Shown in pieces: positions 1 through 12,063 of a DNA stretch of 64,000 bases (position 1 is the first letter of the stretch; each line of letters begins with the position of its first letter). The position numbers and the translations under genes were made by a program. The stretch is from assembly GCF_000208865.1 (NCBI RefSeq), contig NC_018395.1, forward strand, positions 5,938,839 through 6,002,838, written 5' to 3'. Source of the DNA: Neospora caninum Liverpool. Lineage: Eukaryota > Apicomplexa > Conoidasida > Eucoccidiorida > Sarcocystidae. The notes under the pieces are model-generated. The model was not told where the DNA came from and did not search any database. It was given only the letters and a program-made list of their open reading frames with translations.

Positions 1-1155
1 GGTTGGCCCGAAAAGCCTCCTTGCTATTGGGTGCCACAGGGCTTCTGAGGAAAAAGTGACTACAACTGCAGTGCAGTAGCGGAAGCGGATCTTCGTCGAA
101 GTACAGCATAATGTACGCCCCAGACACATTCTGGCCCTCCCGTGCCTACGAAAGTTTAAAACAAAGTGTGTAAACATCATGGCAGCGGTGTGCTAATAGA
201 AGACGGGATGCAGGTCAGAATCTCGGCTGTCTGGCAAACTGCTGATGGGACCGGTTATCCAAGAACATAAACACTGTCCCAGCAACAGGGCACACAGACA
301 CACAGATGCTGGATGTTTCTCTCACGGGTTGTCGGATTCTCCACCATTGCACGATATTACTCGAGAATAAGGAACCGACAAGTTGTGACTTCACTCTTGC
401 AGAAATGTGATTGGACAGAGCGACACTTGGGCTTCACGGAGTACAGCGAGTGTGAAATCCCGCGCAAACCCTTTCGTCGCGGCCTATGTCACAGCTCCTG
501 ATACCCGCTTTATTTGGCACCTGTTGTGGTTTTTGCCGAAAAAGTACACATTTGACTACCAAGCTTTCTCGAGCCCTCTTTCCCGTTTGTTGTCGTCTCG
601 GGGATATCGCCATCGCTGTGGCGCATCAGCACACGATGTGCAGCATTCAGGATCTTGCTTGTCCAGTTCCAGGAAAGTCCATGATTTAGACAAACCCTTT
701 ATTTTATGTGACATCGAAAAACAAAATTGCTGAAGAGTTACTTCTGAAAATCAAATGCGGAAGGTAGACATGCGGAACATGGCGATGCTTTTTCTTGCGC
801 GGATTACATGCAGTGATACTGGCACACACTCGAAGACGAACACAGTCCAGCGACAGATGTCCCACTGGTCGCCAGCCAAGAAAAACGTCCTATATTCCCA
901 AACCCCTCGACGTTTTTCTGTTTTTTTGAGGACATGGAAAGTGAGCAAGATCAGTGAGCAATGTTTCTATGTCCTTCCCTATTCGCTTCTTAGGGAGATG
1001 CGGGATTTCCCTCGACAGCCCCCGTCACGCGTGACGGATTGGCGCAGATGCCTGCCTCCGGTTGTGCAGTCGATAAATATGCTCCTCGTCCCCTAATGTG
1101 GTGATTCGGCCTTCCGGTCGTCTTCGATGCTGTACACCTATTTTGGGTGGTTGCT
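1..1155. other. Upstream region of the inositol polyphosphate kinase gene, no gene supported
   Basis: I see no exon with convincing codon structure or family similarity here. The short open frames overlap one another on both strands and most lack an ATG. A perfect 14-bp palindrome, cgtcacgcgtgacg, sits near 1025-1038, about 120 bp before the kinase start codon. The stretch presumably holds the promoter and 5' UTR of the downstream gene. Confidence 0.5.
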
Positions 1156-2906
1156 ATGGAAGATTGGATGACTGCAGAGTTAGCCGCCGGGCCGTGCCCG
1201 CAAGACAAGGGAGGCTGCGCGGCCGGCTTTTTTTGCAGTGGTCACGTGGATTCTAGTGGATCCCAAGCTGGGACACAACCTACCGGCAGCGAAATCAAGG
1301 CAGGCACGTGGCAGGCAACCCTAGCTGGGGGCCATGCGAAGAATTTCCGGTTTTCACGTGACGGATTGTACATCACCAAACGGACCCACACCCGCGAGAT
1401 CGAGTTCTATCGGTGGATCTATGACCTTGCAGGCACGCCTCTTCCCCAAAATCCGAGTGTCCACGACGAAAGCGACTTACCTAATACACAACAAAGTGAA
1501 CCAGGAAGCAGGCACGGAAAGGCGTCGGGGGCAGCCTCTCCTACACCGGCTTCTGACGAAGCTTCAGGGGCAAACGAGCAGCCCTGTCTTCAGCGTTTGA
1601 TCTCCACTGATCGTTCATCTGCAAGTCCGCGCCTGGACAAATCAGGGAAAACGGAAGAAGCCTCTCTCATGTCCAAGAACGGTTTCTCGCAAAACGAATG
1701 GCCCCCGAACGCGAAAAGGATCGATACAGAGAATCAGGCGCGAGCTCTGAAACCCTGGATTCCGGGCGTCGTCTGTGCTTCAGTCGCACGTGCTGGGGAT
1801 GTTCCCGACTCAAGCGGGGGCTCCGCTGAGTCAAATGAGCCTGAAAAAGGGGACACTGGCGGGGACGGGAGGAAACGAGGAATTCTTGTCCTCGCTAACA
1901 TTCTCCATGGCATGAGATGGCCGGTTGTTGTGGACCTGAAAATGGGTAAGCAAAATCACGTTGATACACGCAGACATGTCTTCAACAATCCCGTTCTGGC
2001 AGTGGATTTGTCTTGATCGCTTTCATTGGTGATGAAGCCGCTCATGGTAGACCTGTTTTGGTGTACTCCCAAGTCATTGTTTTCCACGCACGTGGCTGAT
2101 TGGTACGTATATACACGCATCCACGCATGCATACATATATGTCTACGTTTTGTGATGAGGGACAGTAGGAGCGTTGCGCCCTGCCCCCCCCCTGCATGCG
2201 CTGAGGGAAGCCACCATTGGTTGGCGGAGCTGAATGTTATCCATGCGAGTCGTCAAGCCTCACAGTTGTCTAATGTTTTTTCAAAAGGATTGTCGCCCAG
2301 TCGACGTATGGCCTCCATGTTTCCAAATGTTTATGGCTGCCAGGCACGCGGACTTACAGGGATGAGGCCTCGCCTGAAAAACGTGAGCGAGCAAAACGGT
2401 ACGCAGAAGAACGCGGGAGCGCTTCTGTAGGCATGGCCTTTTGTGGCCTTTCTGCCCACCGCCAGGACGGAACTGTGGTGACAGTTGACGGCGGGTCTCG
2501 CGCCCCACGGGACTGCCAGCATCCGAGGAGGCTGGAAGACTTTGTGAAAGTCCTCCAGGCATTCCTCAGTTTTGTGGGCTTGGAGAAACGTCGAAAGGAC
2601 ATTGGCGCTTCACTGCTGCTCCAGCTTGGCGAGCTTGAGCTGGCGCTTGAAAATTTGACGATAGCGAATTTTTACGGGAGCAGCATTCTGTTAGCTTATG
2701 ACGCTGCAGCCGCTGAAGACAGCTCGGATTTATGTGGCAGAGCGGATGCTCCGCCCACAAAAGCTCAGGTAAAAATTGTGGATTTTGCTCATGTGACGAT
2801 GATGCCTAAGGAGCCTGATCTGAATGGGTTCCTTTTTGGGCTGAGAAACCTGAAAAGCGCACTGCAGCAGGCCGTCGCGAGCTCCGTCAGGGGGGGTGTT
2901 CTTTAA
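1156..2906 (+). CDS. Inositol polyphosphate multikinase (IPK family), 2 exons
   Basis: Two exons, 1156-1945 and 2344-2906 (phase 1, donor ggGTAAGC, acceptor gccAG), give 450 residues. The IPK-family signature is complete and in order: GGH at about 58-60, a lysine at 75, the inositol-phosphate-binding PVVVDLKMG around 256-264 split by the intron, then RTYRDEASPEKR and ERGSASVGM just after the junction, SSILL at about 376-380, and the metal-binding VDFAH at 409-413. The join restores the family block exactly, which proves the intron. Residues of roughly 95-250 are a low-complexity Ser/Pro/Glu-rich insert not typical of yeast or animal enzymes. The family phosphorylates IP3/IP4 toward IP5 and pyrophosphates. 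I cannot separate IPMK from IP6K with certainty; the DLKMG form and compact C-terminus favour IPMK. The reading frame is open upstream, but 1156 is the first ATG. Confidence 0.93.
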
Positions 2907-5531
2907 AGTGAAAGGGTAGAAAAGCGTGCCCTGAGTTGGAGGTGAGCAGTAGCAAAAAAGGTATGAGTGGCAACATGTCTTACACTCCTTTTTGTCCATT
3001 TCTAAAGCGCTGTCTCCTGTGTCGTTGCGTCGTGACGCGGACCAGCCGACCTAATCCAGGAGAACGGCGCACGCAAGTGGTTCCACACGCCTACAGGCAA
3101 CAATCCACCTCGTTGAAGGTATCAGTGACGAGCGAACGGTTTTCCGCATCTTTTCTCCCTTCAAATTGGTATATTTTCAACATCAGGGATTTATCTCCGC
3201 TGTCGAGTGGCCAGTATGAAACCAGCTGTGGGAACGTTCCAGAGTTGCGGGGGTTGGTGTTACTGTAACACTGGAAACAAGAGAGCGAGACTCCCAGTTC
3301 CCCGCAGGGGATCTCACATGTTCCTGCAATCCTTGTCCGAGGCGGCGGTGGCTTAAAATTCGTCACAAAGCTGTCGGTCACGCTCGCGGAAATGTTTGCA
3401 CAGCACAGTGGAGAACGGCGAAGAACGGCCCCTTTGTGGGGACGTCTAGTGAGCAAAAACTGGCAAGCTTAATCCGTGCATTAGAATGGCCAAACTGTTT
3501 ATCGGGTATTCAGATTGAGATTTGGTGATTGCCTTGCAACAAAACTTCTAGCAGCTGATTTATTCTACTTCTGTTCGTGTATCTCTCAAATAGTAGTGCA
3601 AGTCTTGAGCTCCGTCGCCACTTGGGAACGACGAAAATGCGGTATAAACTGCGTAAATCATGCGAGCTCCCTTTGACAGGCGAAACGAAAAGGGCAACTA
3701 GAGCACCGTGCGAGCGAGACCTTGGTTTTCTCTTTTGATTCTACTCAGTGGAGGGGAAAAGCTTCCCTGGTGTAGGAAGGACGGTGGGGCATTCCGTAGG
3801 CAATCGAACTCGAGCGCAAGATGGAGGCGTTCACAAGTGATCAGCGAGGTAGCAGGTGCTTCTGCCTCTAGCTCAATAGCATTTTCAATTTCAGGTGGCA
3901 GGAAGATCTTACATCGGGCGGGGTCACCCGTCGCTGGTTTCAGTACCCGTCACCGCAGTCGCGACAAAGAGATCCGTTTGCGGGGCCAGTTCATGGTTGT
4001 AGGAGAACGCACGTTGAGGATCCACTGCCTCGGGCACGCCAGGAACCAAATTCCCCTCGTGAGTGGTTCCTACTGGGCCACCGAACTTGTTCACTACTAA
4101 TCACGTTTCGGTCTGCAGCTGCAAAGGCTGTGCCACAACATCTCCCGCCCTGTTACGCGAAAAGAATCTTGTGAAGCTTTTTTCAATTCCATCAACGCCG
4201 CTCGAACTCACCTCGAGTCGCGAGCGACCCAGAAAACCGACGGGTCTAACATCGCGTTCCCGACCGACAAAATGGTCCGCATGTTTGCATGTGCATGCGT
4301 TTAGGCATAAATTGGTGTACCTGCCTATATCGACTTGAAGTGCTGTATGCTCGACAAAATTGGAGTGAATTGTCCCTGGCGAAAGATTCTTCCGAACTTT
4401 TCTTCGGCACTACCTTGTCTGCCAGAAAAGAGATCGTACGCGAATTACGCATTTTTCGACTACTCTGCGGGAGCATGAAAACAGTAGACTCTGCATGCGC
4501 TCTGATCTCTCAAAGACACTTCCGGACGCTTCTCAGTCTGCAAGAATTCAGCTCACCAAAAGGAGTCAATTTTATTTGCTCACCACCTTACAACCTTTCG
4601 TCGTACCTCCACCCTGCAAAGGACTGGATGGCCAACACGGTGCGGTCCTTCCTCCGCTGCCGCCATCATGGCGTACAATGCGAGAGGGGATTTTACGTTT
4701 TGCCGCAGGAGGCGTTGTGACTGGGTTTGAAAAGCAGGAAGATGTCTTTCCGCATGTTTTTTCGAAATCGATTCGGCTCGTCGGCGTTGGATGTAGTGTG
4801 TCATGCTTCATGAACGCGGACACCCTCCGTGGCCCTACCGCGGCCGTACACATTTTTGTTCCTTTCCAGTCCTTCCTTTACCCGCGCAGTTGTCCTGTTT
4901 CTTACCGCTCTCTACGCCTTCCCCTCTTGCAGCTGGGGCAGCCTTTCGTCTTTGTCTGTCTTTTCAAGTGTCCCATCTTTGTCGCTTGTGGCAGAATCCA
5001 ACATGCGCAGGTCTCACAACGCAAGAAAATGACGAGAACCCGGTCCGGTGGATGTGCTACAACTAAGAAAGAGAAACATTCCATTGTGCCCCGCGCTTCC
5101 GTTTTTCCTCGTCAGTGTTCTGAGGCAGTTTCTCTGCATGTGGCCGTGACACATTCTCCAAAGCTCCATGTACTCGTAGTGTTTCCTCGTTCGTAACTCT
5201 ATCCCCCCTTTCGACATAGGCTCGCATCGAGCCGTAAGGCGTTATAAACATACAACACATGAAAAACACACCGACGCGTTCTGTGTTGAAACCAGAGCGT
5301 CCTCCCTGCATGTGTGAGACGGCAAACGTGAAACGCCATAGTCGCTTACCGGTTCTTCTTTCTCTGGTCAGATGCAGATTGATGTCTCGAACGGCGCTAT
5401 CGCTGTGTTCTGAGCTTTATCCTTGCTTGATTCTTTCCCACGCGAAGGACGGAAAACAGCCTCTTCACTAGTTGAGTATCGCGCCTTTCCTCATGCAAGC
5501 AACGTCGTCTGAGCGCGAAAAGAAGAACGAA
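2907..5531. other. Interval between the kinase and peptidase genes, no gene supported
   Basis: The stretch probably contains the kinase 3' UTR and a long leader and promoter for the peptidase gene. A TRP-2-like TGCATGCG octamer lies at 4492-4499. Several open frames (for example 4495-5196) run through pyrimidine-rich sequence, but they have no family similarity and no coding periodicity I can recognise. A short exon of a neighbouring gene cannot be excluded. Confidence 0.4.
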
Positions 5532-7233
5532 ATGTGGCCGCAGGTTTCGCGCTATCTACGGGCTTTCCCACGGCCCACCTGGCTTTCTCGCGCGAAGGGA
5601 AAGGGAGGCCCTCCTTCGCGGTCGGAGTTGTCTCGCCTTATGCAGGACGCCTCCAGCTTTTTCTACATTGTTTCTCGCTGGACTGTTGCGGTGTCTCTCT
5701 GCTCCCTATGTCAAGCGTACATCGTATGGGTCGAGCAGGTCAGCGAAGTCCTACGGTGTGAAAAGCGTCTTTGCGAGGTTCTTGGTGCGCTTAATTTTCT
5801 TCCGTCGACGCTCCTCATCTGCAGGCCTCCCGCTATTCTATGCGTTGTGGCACGATAGAGTTTCGGTACACAGCGCCCATTGGCTGCATTCGTGGATGCG
5901 TACACGTTAACATGTGTAGACATATGTGTTCCTCGGGAAAAAAGTTGACTTTCTGGGTTGTCGTCAAGACGTTTCTGGTTCGATTCCCAGTCTATTGCTC
6001 CTGGAGGAACGCGAGCACCTCGCGTTTTGTCTCGAACTTCGGCTTTCCCCATATCTCCTCACGTTGCCTCTCCCCCCGCTTCCCGCGTGTGCTGTCAGAC
6101 TCGCGGCCTGTCGATGGAGCCAACGCTTCCAGCCGACGGCGGTCTCCTCGTCGTGGAGAAAATCAGTCGGCGGATTTACGACAGTTCTCTGTTCACTGGC
6201 CACCCAAAGTTAAAACGTGGGAGCATCGTTTTGTTGGTTCCACCAGACGGCGAAGGAGTCGTGTGTAAGCGAATCATCGGCTTGCCAGGCGACGTGCTGG
6301 AGGTTGCCAGGGAAGAACAGCAGTTCGTCGGCTACGAACCGGTTCTGGTTCCTCCTGGACACGTGTGGGTCCAGGGCGACAATGGCGGTAGGTTGGAGTG
6401 AGAAACAGACGAAGCGATGAACCACCGAGTAGTTTTCCCACAAAAGCGACGAGGGGAGAGGTTGACAAACCAGCGTTTTTTCGACGCCCATTTACGTTTC
6501 TGCACAACGGACTAATTCACCATTTTGTGCACAGCGCAGAAGGGCGAGACCTCTTCTGCGCACTAATATTTGTACATGTGGGTTTACCACGCATGTCTGT
6601 CGTGGCATGTAGTCAACGCTTCAGTTTTGGATCAATGGACATGCAGTCTAGGCGACTGTAAGCGATTTTTGGTGGGCTGCATGGCGTTGACACGAGCGGT
6701 TCTGCACAAAACTGAACAAACATGACGAGATGCAGCGTTGACGCACTCTTGACTGGTTTTGTGTACGGTCGCAAACCGCAAGTGGTTTGACACACCTTCG
6801 TTTCTAAAGGCCGCTGCACCCATTTCGATTCTGCTCTCCAGTCGTCCTTCGTTGTACCAGGGAGCTAGCACCTCCCATGAGTCCGTGCAGATAGGAGGAA
6901 TGGAGGGTAATTGTCTTATCCGGAAAGATCCTGTGGAGGTGTCCACGTTTCGACGTGTGAGCAACGGGTGGAAATATGTCAGGGCCGCTTCCCTGGAGTG
7001 TGCACGCATTCGGTTGTGTGCTGTAGCGATGCATTTATTTTTCACTTGGCTGTTGTATGCCCCTTCTCTGTTACTATGCAGAAGCGTCTCTTGATAGTCG
7101 CACGTACGGTTGTGTCAGTCAAGGGTCCATCCTCGGGACTGCGATGTTCAGTCTCTGGCCTCTTCGCTTTCTGCCGCGCACGCCTCCATCGATGAACGGA
7201 ACTCGCATTATCGCGTCCATTGACAACGCTTGA
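5532..7233 (+). CDS. Mitochondrial inner membrane signal peptidase, IMP1-type (S26 family), 3 exons
   Basis: Exons 5532-5738, 6099-6387 and 7082-7233 join in phase 0 and phase 1 to give 215 residues; an in-frame ATG at 5493 would add 13. The N-terminus is basic, followed by one hydrophobic segment at about 44-66 that would anchor it in the inner membrane. Family box B is GLSMEPT with the catalytic serine at 74. Box D is VVCKRIIGLPGD with the general-base lysine at 126. Box E is split by intron 2: GDN at the end of exon 2, and SLDSRTYG at 168-175 at the start of exon 3. The C-terminus continues QGSILGTAMFSLWP as in bacterial and mitochondrial signal peptidases. Established role: cleavage of sorting peptides of inner-membrane and intermembrane-space proteins. 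IMP1 versus IMP2 is chosen on overall resemblance only. Intron 2 is about 0.7 kb. Confidence 0.93.
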
Positions 7234-7386
7234 ATGCAGTTGATGCGAAACATTATCTGCGGCCAAATTCCTCCAAAAAGGGATGCTCACTCCTGGCGTA
7301 TCCACCAAAGACGCTGGGGACTCTTTTTCATGACACCAATCCAGGGAATTAAAATCTGTATATGCAAATCAGCACATGTATATGCA

Positions 7387-7443
<57 letters not shown>

Positions 7444-8162
7444 CTGTGAAACCCAACTATTTCTGCGTATATAGTTTACGTGACCGCAAACAAATGTATA
7501 CAGATGGACATGTGTACGCAAATAAACTTCGCATTACGCATTTTGGTTCCGTCCCTGCTGATCCAGCTATTTGGGCGAAGGCGAAGTTTGTTCTGACGAT
7601 CACCATCAGATGTACGTGTGTTACCCCTTTCCTAACAAAATAGGCACAGAGTACATTCCGTAGGTACTTTCTCAGCGGCACGCGATATGTTCCGAATGGC
7701 AGGAAGACGCCCGCTGTGAGAAGCAAAATTCCTCTTCGCAGCAGCCCCGCGCAACCAACAGCACGCGCAGGCGAAAAGCGGATGATGGTTTCGTTCTGTT
7801 TTGAGGCCCCCTAAAAAGCTTCGCAAGCACATGGCGATATGCTGCATGGGCTTCTTTCTTCAGGCACGGAACAAACTCTCGTTCCAAGGCGCGTGCACAG
7901 CTGCCAGTAAAGCTGCGCCGTCAGCTTTGTCCCAGCCGTAGATGCGATGTACAACTCCTTTAAAAGTTCACTTTTCGGTGGTGTCATTCATGCCACAATG
8001 GCTCTTTGCATTCTCCAAAATCCCCACAGACAGCACAATTTTCCATAGAACACTGTTTTTGCATAGTGCTAGTGTTTTATGGGGGACCTCTTCCATAGCG
8101 AGAAAACATCCCGTGAGATAGAATCGGGTCAACGAGGATTCAAGTCGTACTGCCAGTCTCGC
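7234..8162. other. Interval after the IMP1-type gene, no gene supported
   Basis: I see no coding exon. The stretch includes the TA microsatellite described separately and otherwise unique sequence of mixed composition. It is the convergent 3' side of the peptidase gene (+) and the tyrosine-rich protein gene (-). Confidence 0.5.
7392..7441. repeat. (TA)n microsatellite, about 25 units
   Basis: An uninterrupted TA dinucleotide run of 50 bp. It is the longest pure TA tract in the window outside an intron. Confidence 0.97.
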
Positions 8163-8663
8163 TCAGACCAAGCGTGCGCCATTAAAGATGACCGGATAAC
8201 CATAAGAATAAGGGGGCGCCGAGCCAGCAGGCGGTGTCTGAAAAAAAGGTAAAGGGGGTGCTGCCGCATATTGCACCCCTACAGAAGAATATGATGCAGG
8301 GTACACCGGATCTGCAGTTGCGTAGGCGGCATTCTTTAGATACGCGTCATACCAGGCGGTGTACAAATCAGTTATTGCATTCGTGTAAGCGTCAGAGGGC
8401 CCTCCTGGCCGTTCCTTGGGTCCCTCAGCTCCTCGCAAAGCGGTGGGCTGCCCAGTGGGCATTCCGTCGTTTGCGTTAACCGTTTGCAGCGACCGCCCGG
8501 TACCAACGACAGACGGCGGTGGAAGCACGCCCGCTCCACTAGTTGGGGTCTCGCGCTGTGTAAAGGTTGTCTGAGCCTGTAGAGGAAGCCTGTGGACAAG
8601 GATAACTGCCAGCGCAAGCATGGCCCGTCGAGCATTCTGTCGATGAGGGGTCGGAGGGTACAT
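8163..8663 (-). CDS. Small tyrosine/proline-rich secreted protein, unknown function
   Basis: A single ATG-started frame of 166 residues ending in TGA. A short basic N-terminus precedes a hydrophobic core (MLALAVILV from residue 15), then LPLQAQ, a plausible signal peptidase site; translation could also start at residue 15. The middle is Ser/Gly/Pro-rich. The last 80 residues carry about eleven tyrosines (for example LYTAWYDAYLKNAAY and PYSYGYP) with many alanines and prolines. No cysteine pairs, no second membrane segment and no known domain. In coccidia, small secreted tyrosine-rich proteins are typical of oocyst wall precursors cross-linked through dityrosine; that link is inference from composition only. 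A dense granule protein is the main alternative. No intron is needed. Confidence 0.62.
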   Translation of the reverse strand: MYPPTPHRQNARRAMLALAVILVHRLPLQAQTTFTQRETPTSGAGVLPPPSVVGTGRSLQTVNANDGMPTGQPTALRGAEGPKERPGGPSDAYTNAITDLYTAWYDAYLKNAAYATADPVYPASYSSVGVQYAAAPPLPFFQTPPAGSAPPYSYGYPVIFNGARLV

Positions 8664-9174
8664 ACTGATGGCTTGAAGCGTTTGAGAGAAGTGGAAGAAG
8701 ACGGACTAGAACACGAGTAACACAAAACCGCCTGGCGATCGTTCAAGAAGCAACAAATGTGGCGCTATGGCAGGGATCGAAAACACCTGTCTTGCCGCTC
8801 ATTTACGTGCAAGGGTCTTATAGAAGATGCGCGTCACAAAAGACAAGAGGCTCTCTTCTGCCACAACACACCGGTTTCCGCCTTAATGAGGGGTACGCGG
8901 TGGAACCGTGGGTGGCTCCTGCGCTACTGGGTAGGCGTGGCCAGAAAACTTTCAAAAAGGGCATATGCTATCCTCTCCAGAAGATGTTTCCTCTCCGGAA
9001 AGTCTTCTATTCATTCTTGAAAGTGACTGAACTTTTGGAACGGCGATGACATGCAGGTTTGGCGAGAATGGTATATAGCAATGTGGAGAGCCGGAGCTCG
9101 ACCAGCTACGTCTTCAAAATGCAGACGCGCATTCATTGCTCTGATCCTCCTCTTGGCCCCTTTTCGTTTGTGTT

Positions 9175-9970
9175 TCAAGGCCAATTCGGATTGGTGTCGA
9201 GCTTCCAGTTTCTTTTCGTCACTTCATCTTTCGCATTCCTCGCGGTCCTTTCTAAGATCCGCAGAACTCTGTGAGAGTGATTCAGAGTCTTGCAGTAAAG
9301 TGGCCATAGGGTATCGATCAAATTTTGGTGTCTATTCGAGACCCTGTAAATGGCCAACAGACAGCAGCAGAAACGTAGGAAACTGTTCGCTTAAGGCAAC
9401 CAAGAAACGAGCAATCTTTCTGGGATAGGCAGGAACTAACAAGTAACCGAGATTTGTCGGGTCATCCGGCAATGTGAGGGATGTAAAACTAGTCAGACCA
9501 CAGATGATTTCTTTACCCTACCTTCTCTGCGTGCAAGTTTTTCCCGCATTCTCTCTCTTTCCAAGGTTTGTCGCTCGTGAGTAGCCGAGCACTCTTCGGA
9601 GCAAAACTGCTTCGGAAATGATCCCCTATTTTCTACAAAGAAACAAAATGCCGACATCCGGCACCCAAATGGCACATCCATGCGTCTTTTAGCTCGTTTC
9701 CTTCGTCGAAAAAGAGGTTCCATCGAAAACCAATTAAACAATAGTCACGAGGTTCCACTTTTCCTTATGGCTGTTGCTCATACCGATAGCATATGAGAAG
9801 ACACGGCAATCTCGTCGGTCCTTGGTCAGTTGGTTCACGGACAGATTTGAAAACGCAGCATGCAGAGTCGTTTGGACCGTGACTCACTCGTTTCTGTCTT
9901 CGACGCTGACGTGAAGAAGAGTTTGTAGCAGGTGTAGCAGCATACCTACGAAGATGACAGCCGCCGCCAT
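9175..9970 (-). CDS. Tentative small membrane protein, 3 exons
   Basis: Hand-assembled model: exons 9970-9888, 9700-9522 and 9389-9175, 158 residues. The start ATGGCGGCGGCTG opens a hydrophobic stretch (AAAVIFVGMLLHLLQTLL) that would act as a signal anchor. Exon 2 is Lys/Arg-rich with four cysteines, two of them in FCSEEC, followed by a strongly charged helix (HERQTLERERMREKLARRE). Exon 3 begins with a cysteine-rich hydrophobic segment and ends NWKLDTNPNWP. Donor sites are gtgagt and gtaggg, and all phases agree. The acceptors were chosen to fit the frame, so the second and third exons may not belong together. I recognise no family. Confidence 0.33.
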
Positions 9971-12063
9971 TTGGGGTTGTGCAATGGCTGTAGCAAACCT
10001 TATATGGCTTGTGGCTTTAAAGCAAATCAACACAAAGCCTTGATGAGGTGTCAACACGAGCAAAAGGACGGAAGTCCACTGAACGCCGAACAGTCGTGTA
10101 GATTACTTTACATCATGGGAATAAGAACCCTGTGGAGTAGTTCTGTGGGCATTTGTTTTGTTCAGTGTCGGCACTCTGTCGATAACAAAAGCTCTGCCAG
10201 CTATCAATGTAGGCCTAAGGATTGAGCACACAATTAAAGAAGTGGCACACAAAAATACCGTTGTGGCATTGTGTGCTAGCGTGTGCGGCAAGGAACAGTT
10301 TTTCTCCCTTTGTGAACCTTGTGACGCGTTTTATAGCAATCAAACTCGGAAAGGTGGCAAGCGCTCGGTGACGCTTTTCAGTTGTTAAACAAAATCTTCT
10401 GCGTACTTTCACTTTTCCGTTCCTTGCCGCCAAGAAAGAGGCAGTTGAGCAAGCAGCATCAGCCACTGCTGGTTCCGAAGGAGTTTGACACAGCGTTTCC
10501 GACGATCTGAGGTGCGACGCCGTTCTGCAGACCATCCTCGTCGATTCACGGCTCTCCTTTGAGCTTCCACTGACATCCCATCTGGTTTTTAACGCATCAG
10601 ATCGCCATCCTGCGCTCTCCTTGGTGTCGCCAATTTCCTAACAAGCTTTATATGTATGAAGGCCCACATGAACTTTCCCTTCTCTTTCCCGGAATTGCAC
10701 TATAACGAAGCGACTCCACCAGGCATATAGCCGTTCTGCTTCACCTTCCGGATGCATTTTCAGAGATAGCAAATACGAAAACTACAGAGGGGCGGCTGTG
10801 TTATCAACTCTTGAGGAGAGAGAGACGTGTCCGGAAGGTTCCAGGAAAACCTGTCGTCCTACGGAACGTGACTCAGCGAGCAGCTAGCTGATTTGTTTCC
10901 TGCAAGGAAAAGGCGCATATTTACCAGGAAATCTGTTCTGAATGGACAACGACCGCTTTCAGAACTCACTTGTCTCCAACCAGCGCACTCCATTGACAGG
11001 GATCTCCGCGGCTGCTCCGGAGTTGCCTCGGAGTCGATTGATCCTCATCAACCCGACTGTCTAGTAAAGACATCCGTGCCACGCTTGAGTCAGACACGGA
11101 CCTATCCGAGGAAAAAGTCGGAGACGTTGAAAGGCTATTTCGCATTGACACTCCTGCAGGCAAGGACTCATGCGACGCCAGCCTAGACCGCGGTCAAACG
11201 ATTGCCTCCCCGTTTTGCCCGGCCAAACCCTTTCAGTAAGTGTATATACGTATTTGTATTTATATAGAGATGCATAGGCGGATGCAGTTGGCTACGTGGT
11301 GCGGCTCTCTGAGGCAAAACGGGCTGAAAGCAGGAAATTCGGGCAAAAACATAGGACGATCCACCTTACGGGATTGAAGTGCGTTGTGGCCGAAAAAATG
11401 CTTGTGTGGCGAGCGCAAACTTTCAGGTGTCAATGAGGCAAACAGGAAGACTACCCTTGCTCCTCACGGTCCACCACAACCTAGAAACTCCCCAACGGGA
11501 GGGGAAGGTAAGCGCATTTAGAGGAGAGTATGGGGCCGTGGGGTCGCCTACAAAGCGGCTTTCTTCCTAGAATGGCACATGTTCGAAGTCACGAAGCATG
11601 TTGTTCACCGAACATAATGGAACTTCCTTATGCAGCACTCAACGTGGCAAGAGATTTACGCCGCACCTGTGCAGCTGGTCGCATGCGGAAACCCGGCGCT
11701 GCATGAAGCATTCGACGTAACCTCGGTCACTGGAGTGGGCAGTGCCGGCTTTTGCAACAGTTTGAATTCCCTAATTTTCTTCATCAGCTGCACGCCGAGC
11801 TCAGCACACCAGGTACGCCATCGACGACGAACGGAGGGGAGGACTCGATAACATAAGCAAGTGTCTAAGTTTGCATGTACATCCTCAAGAGACACACAGT
11901 TTGTGTGAGTGGCTTTGTTTCAGTCTTTTGGAACGTGCAGTCTCATACAAACCTTTATCGATGATTATTTCAATGAAAGATGCATCCATCCAAACGACGC
12001 AGCGAGGGCGGCTTTGAACCCCCTCACTCAATGACATGTCTGAGGCCATTTGTTAGGCAGTCA
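9971..12063. other. Interval with two exon-like segments on the + strand
   Basis: Two frame-compatible, phase-0 segments are flanked by good splice signals: 11427-11507 (acceptor tttcAG, donor GTAAGC, 27 codons) and 11636-11812 (acceptor tatgcAG, donor GTACGC, 59 codons). The latter encodes a protein-like stretch with IYAAPVQLVACGNPALHEAF. I could not find the first or last exon, so no gene is called. The rest of the interval shows nothing I can support. Confidence 0.25.

Noticed and set aside
4495..5196. 233-codon plus-strand frame
   Set aside because: Pyrimidine-rich leader-like DNA; no conserved motif, no splice support, other frames open as well.
5950..6005. tRNA-like T-loop sequence (ggttcgattcccag)
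   Set aside because: Only a 4-bp stem with an 8-base loop; no acceptor, D or anticodon arms upstream.
9051..9428. 125-codon ATG frame with a hydrophobic segment, plus strand
   Set aside because: Overlaps the better-supported minus-strand exons at 9175-9389; composition not convincing.
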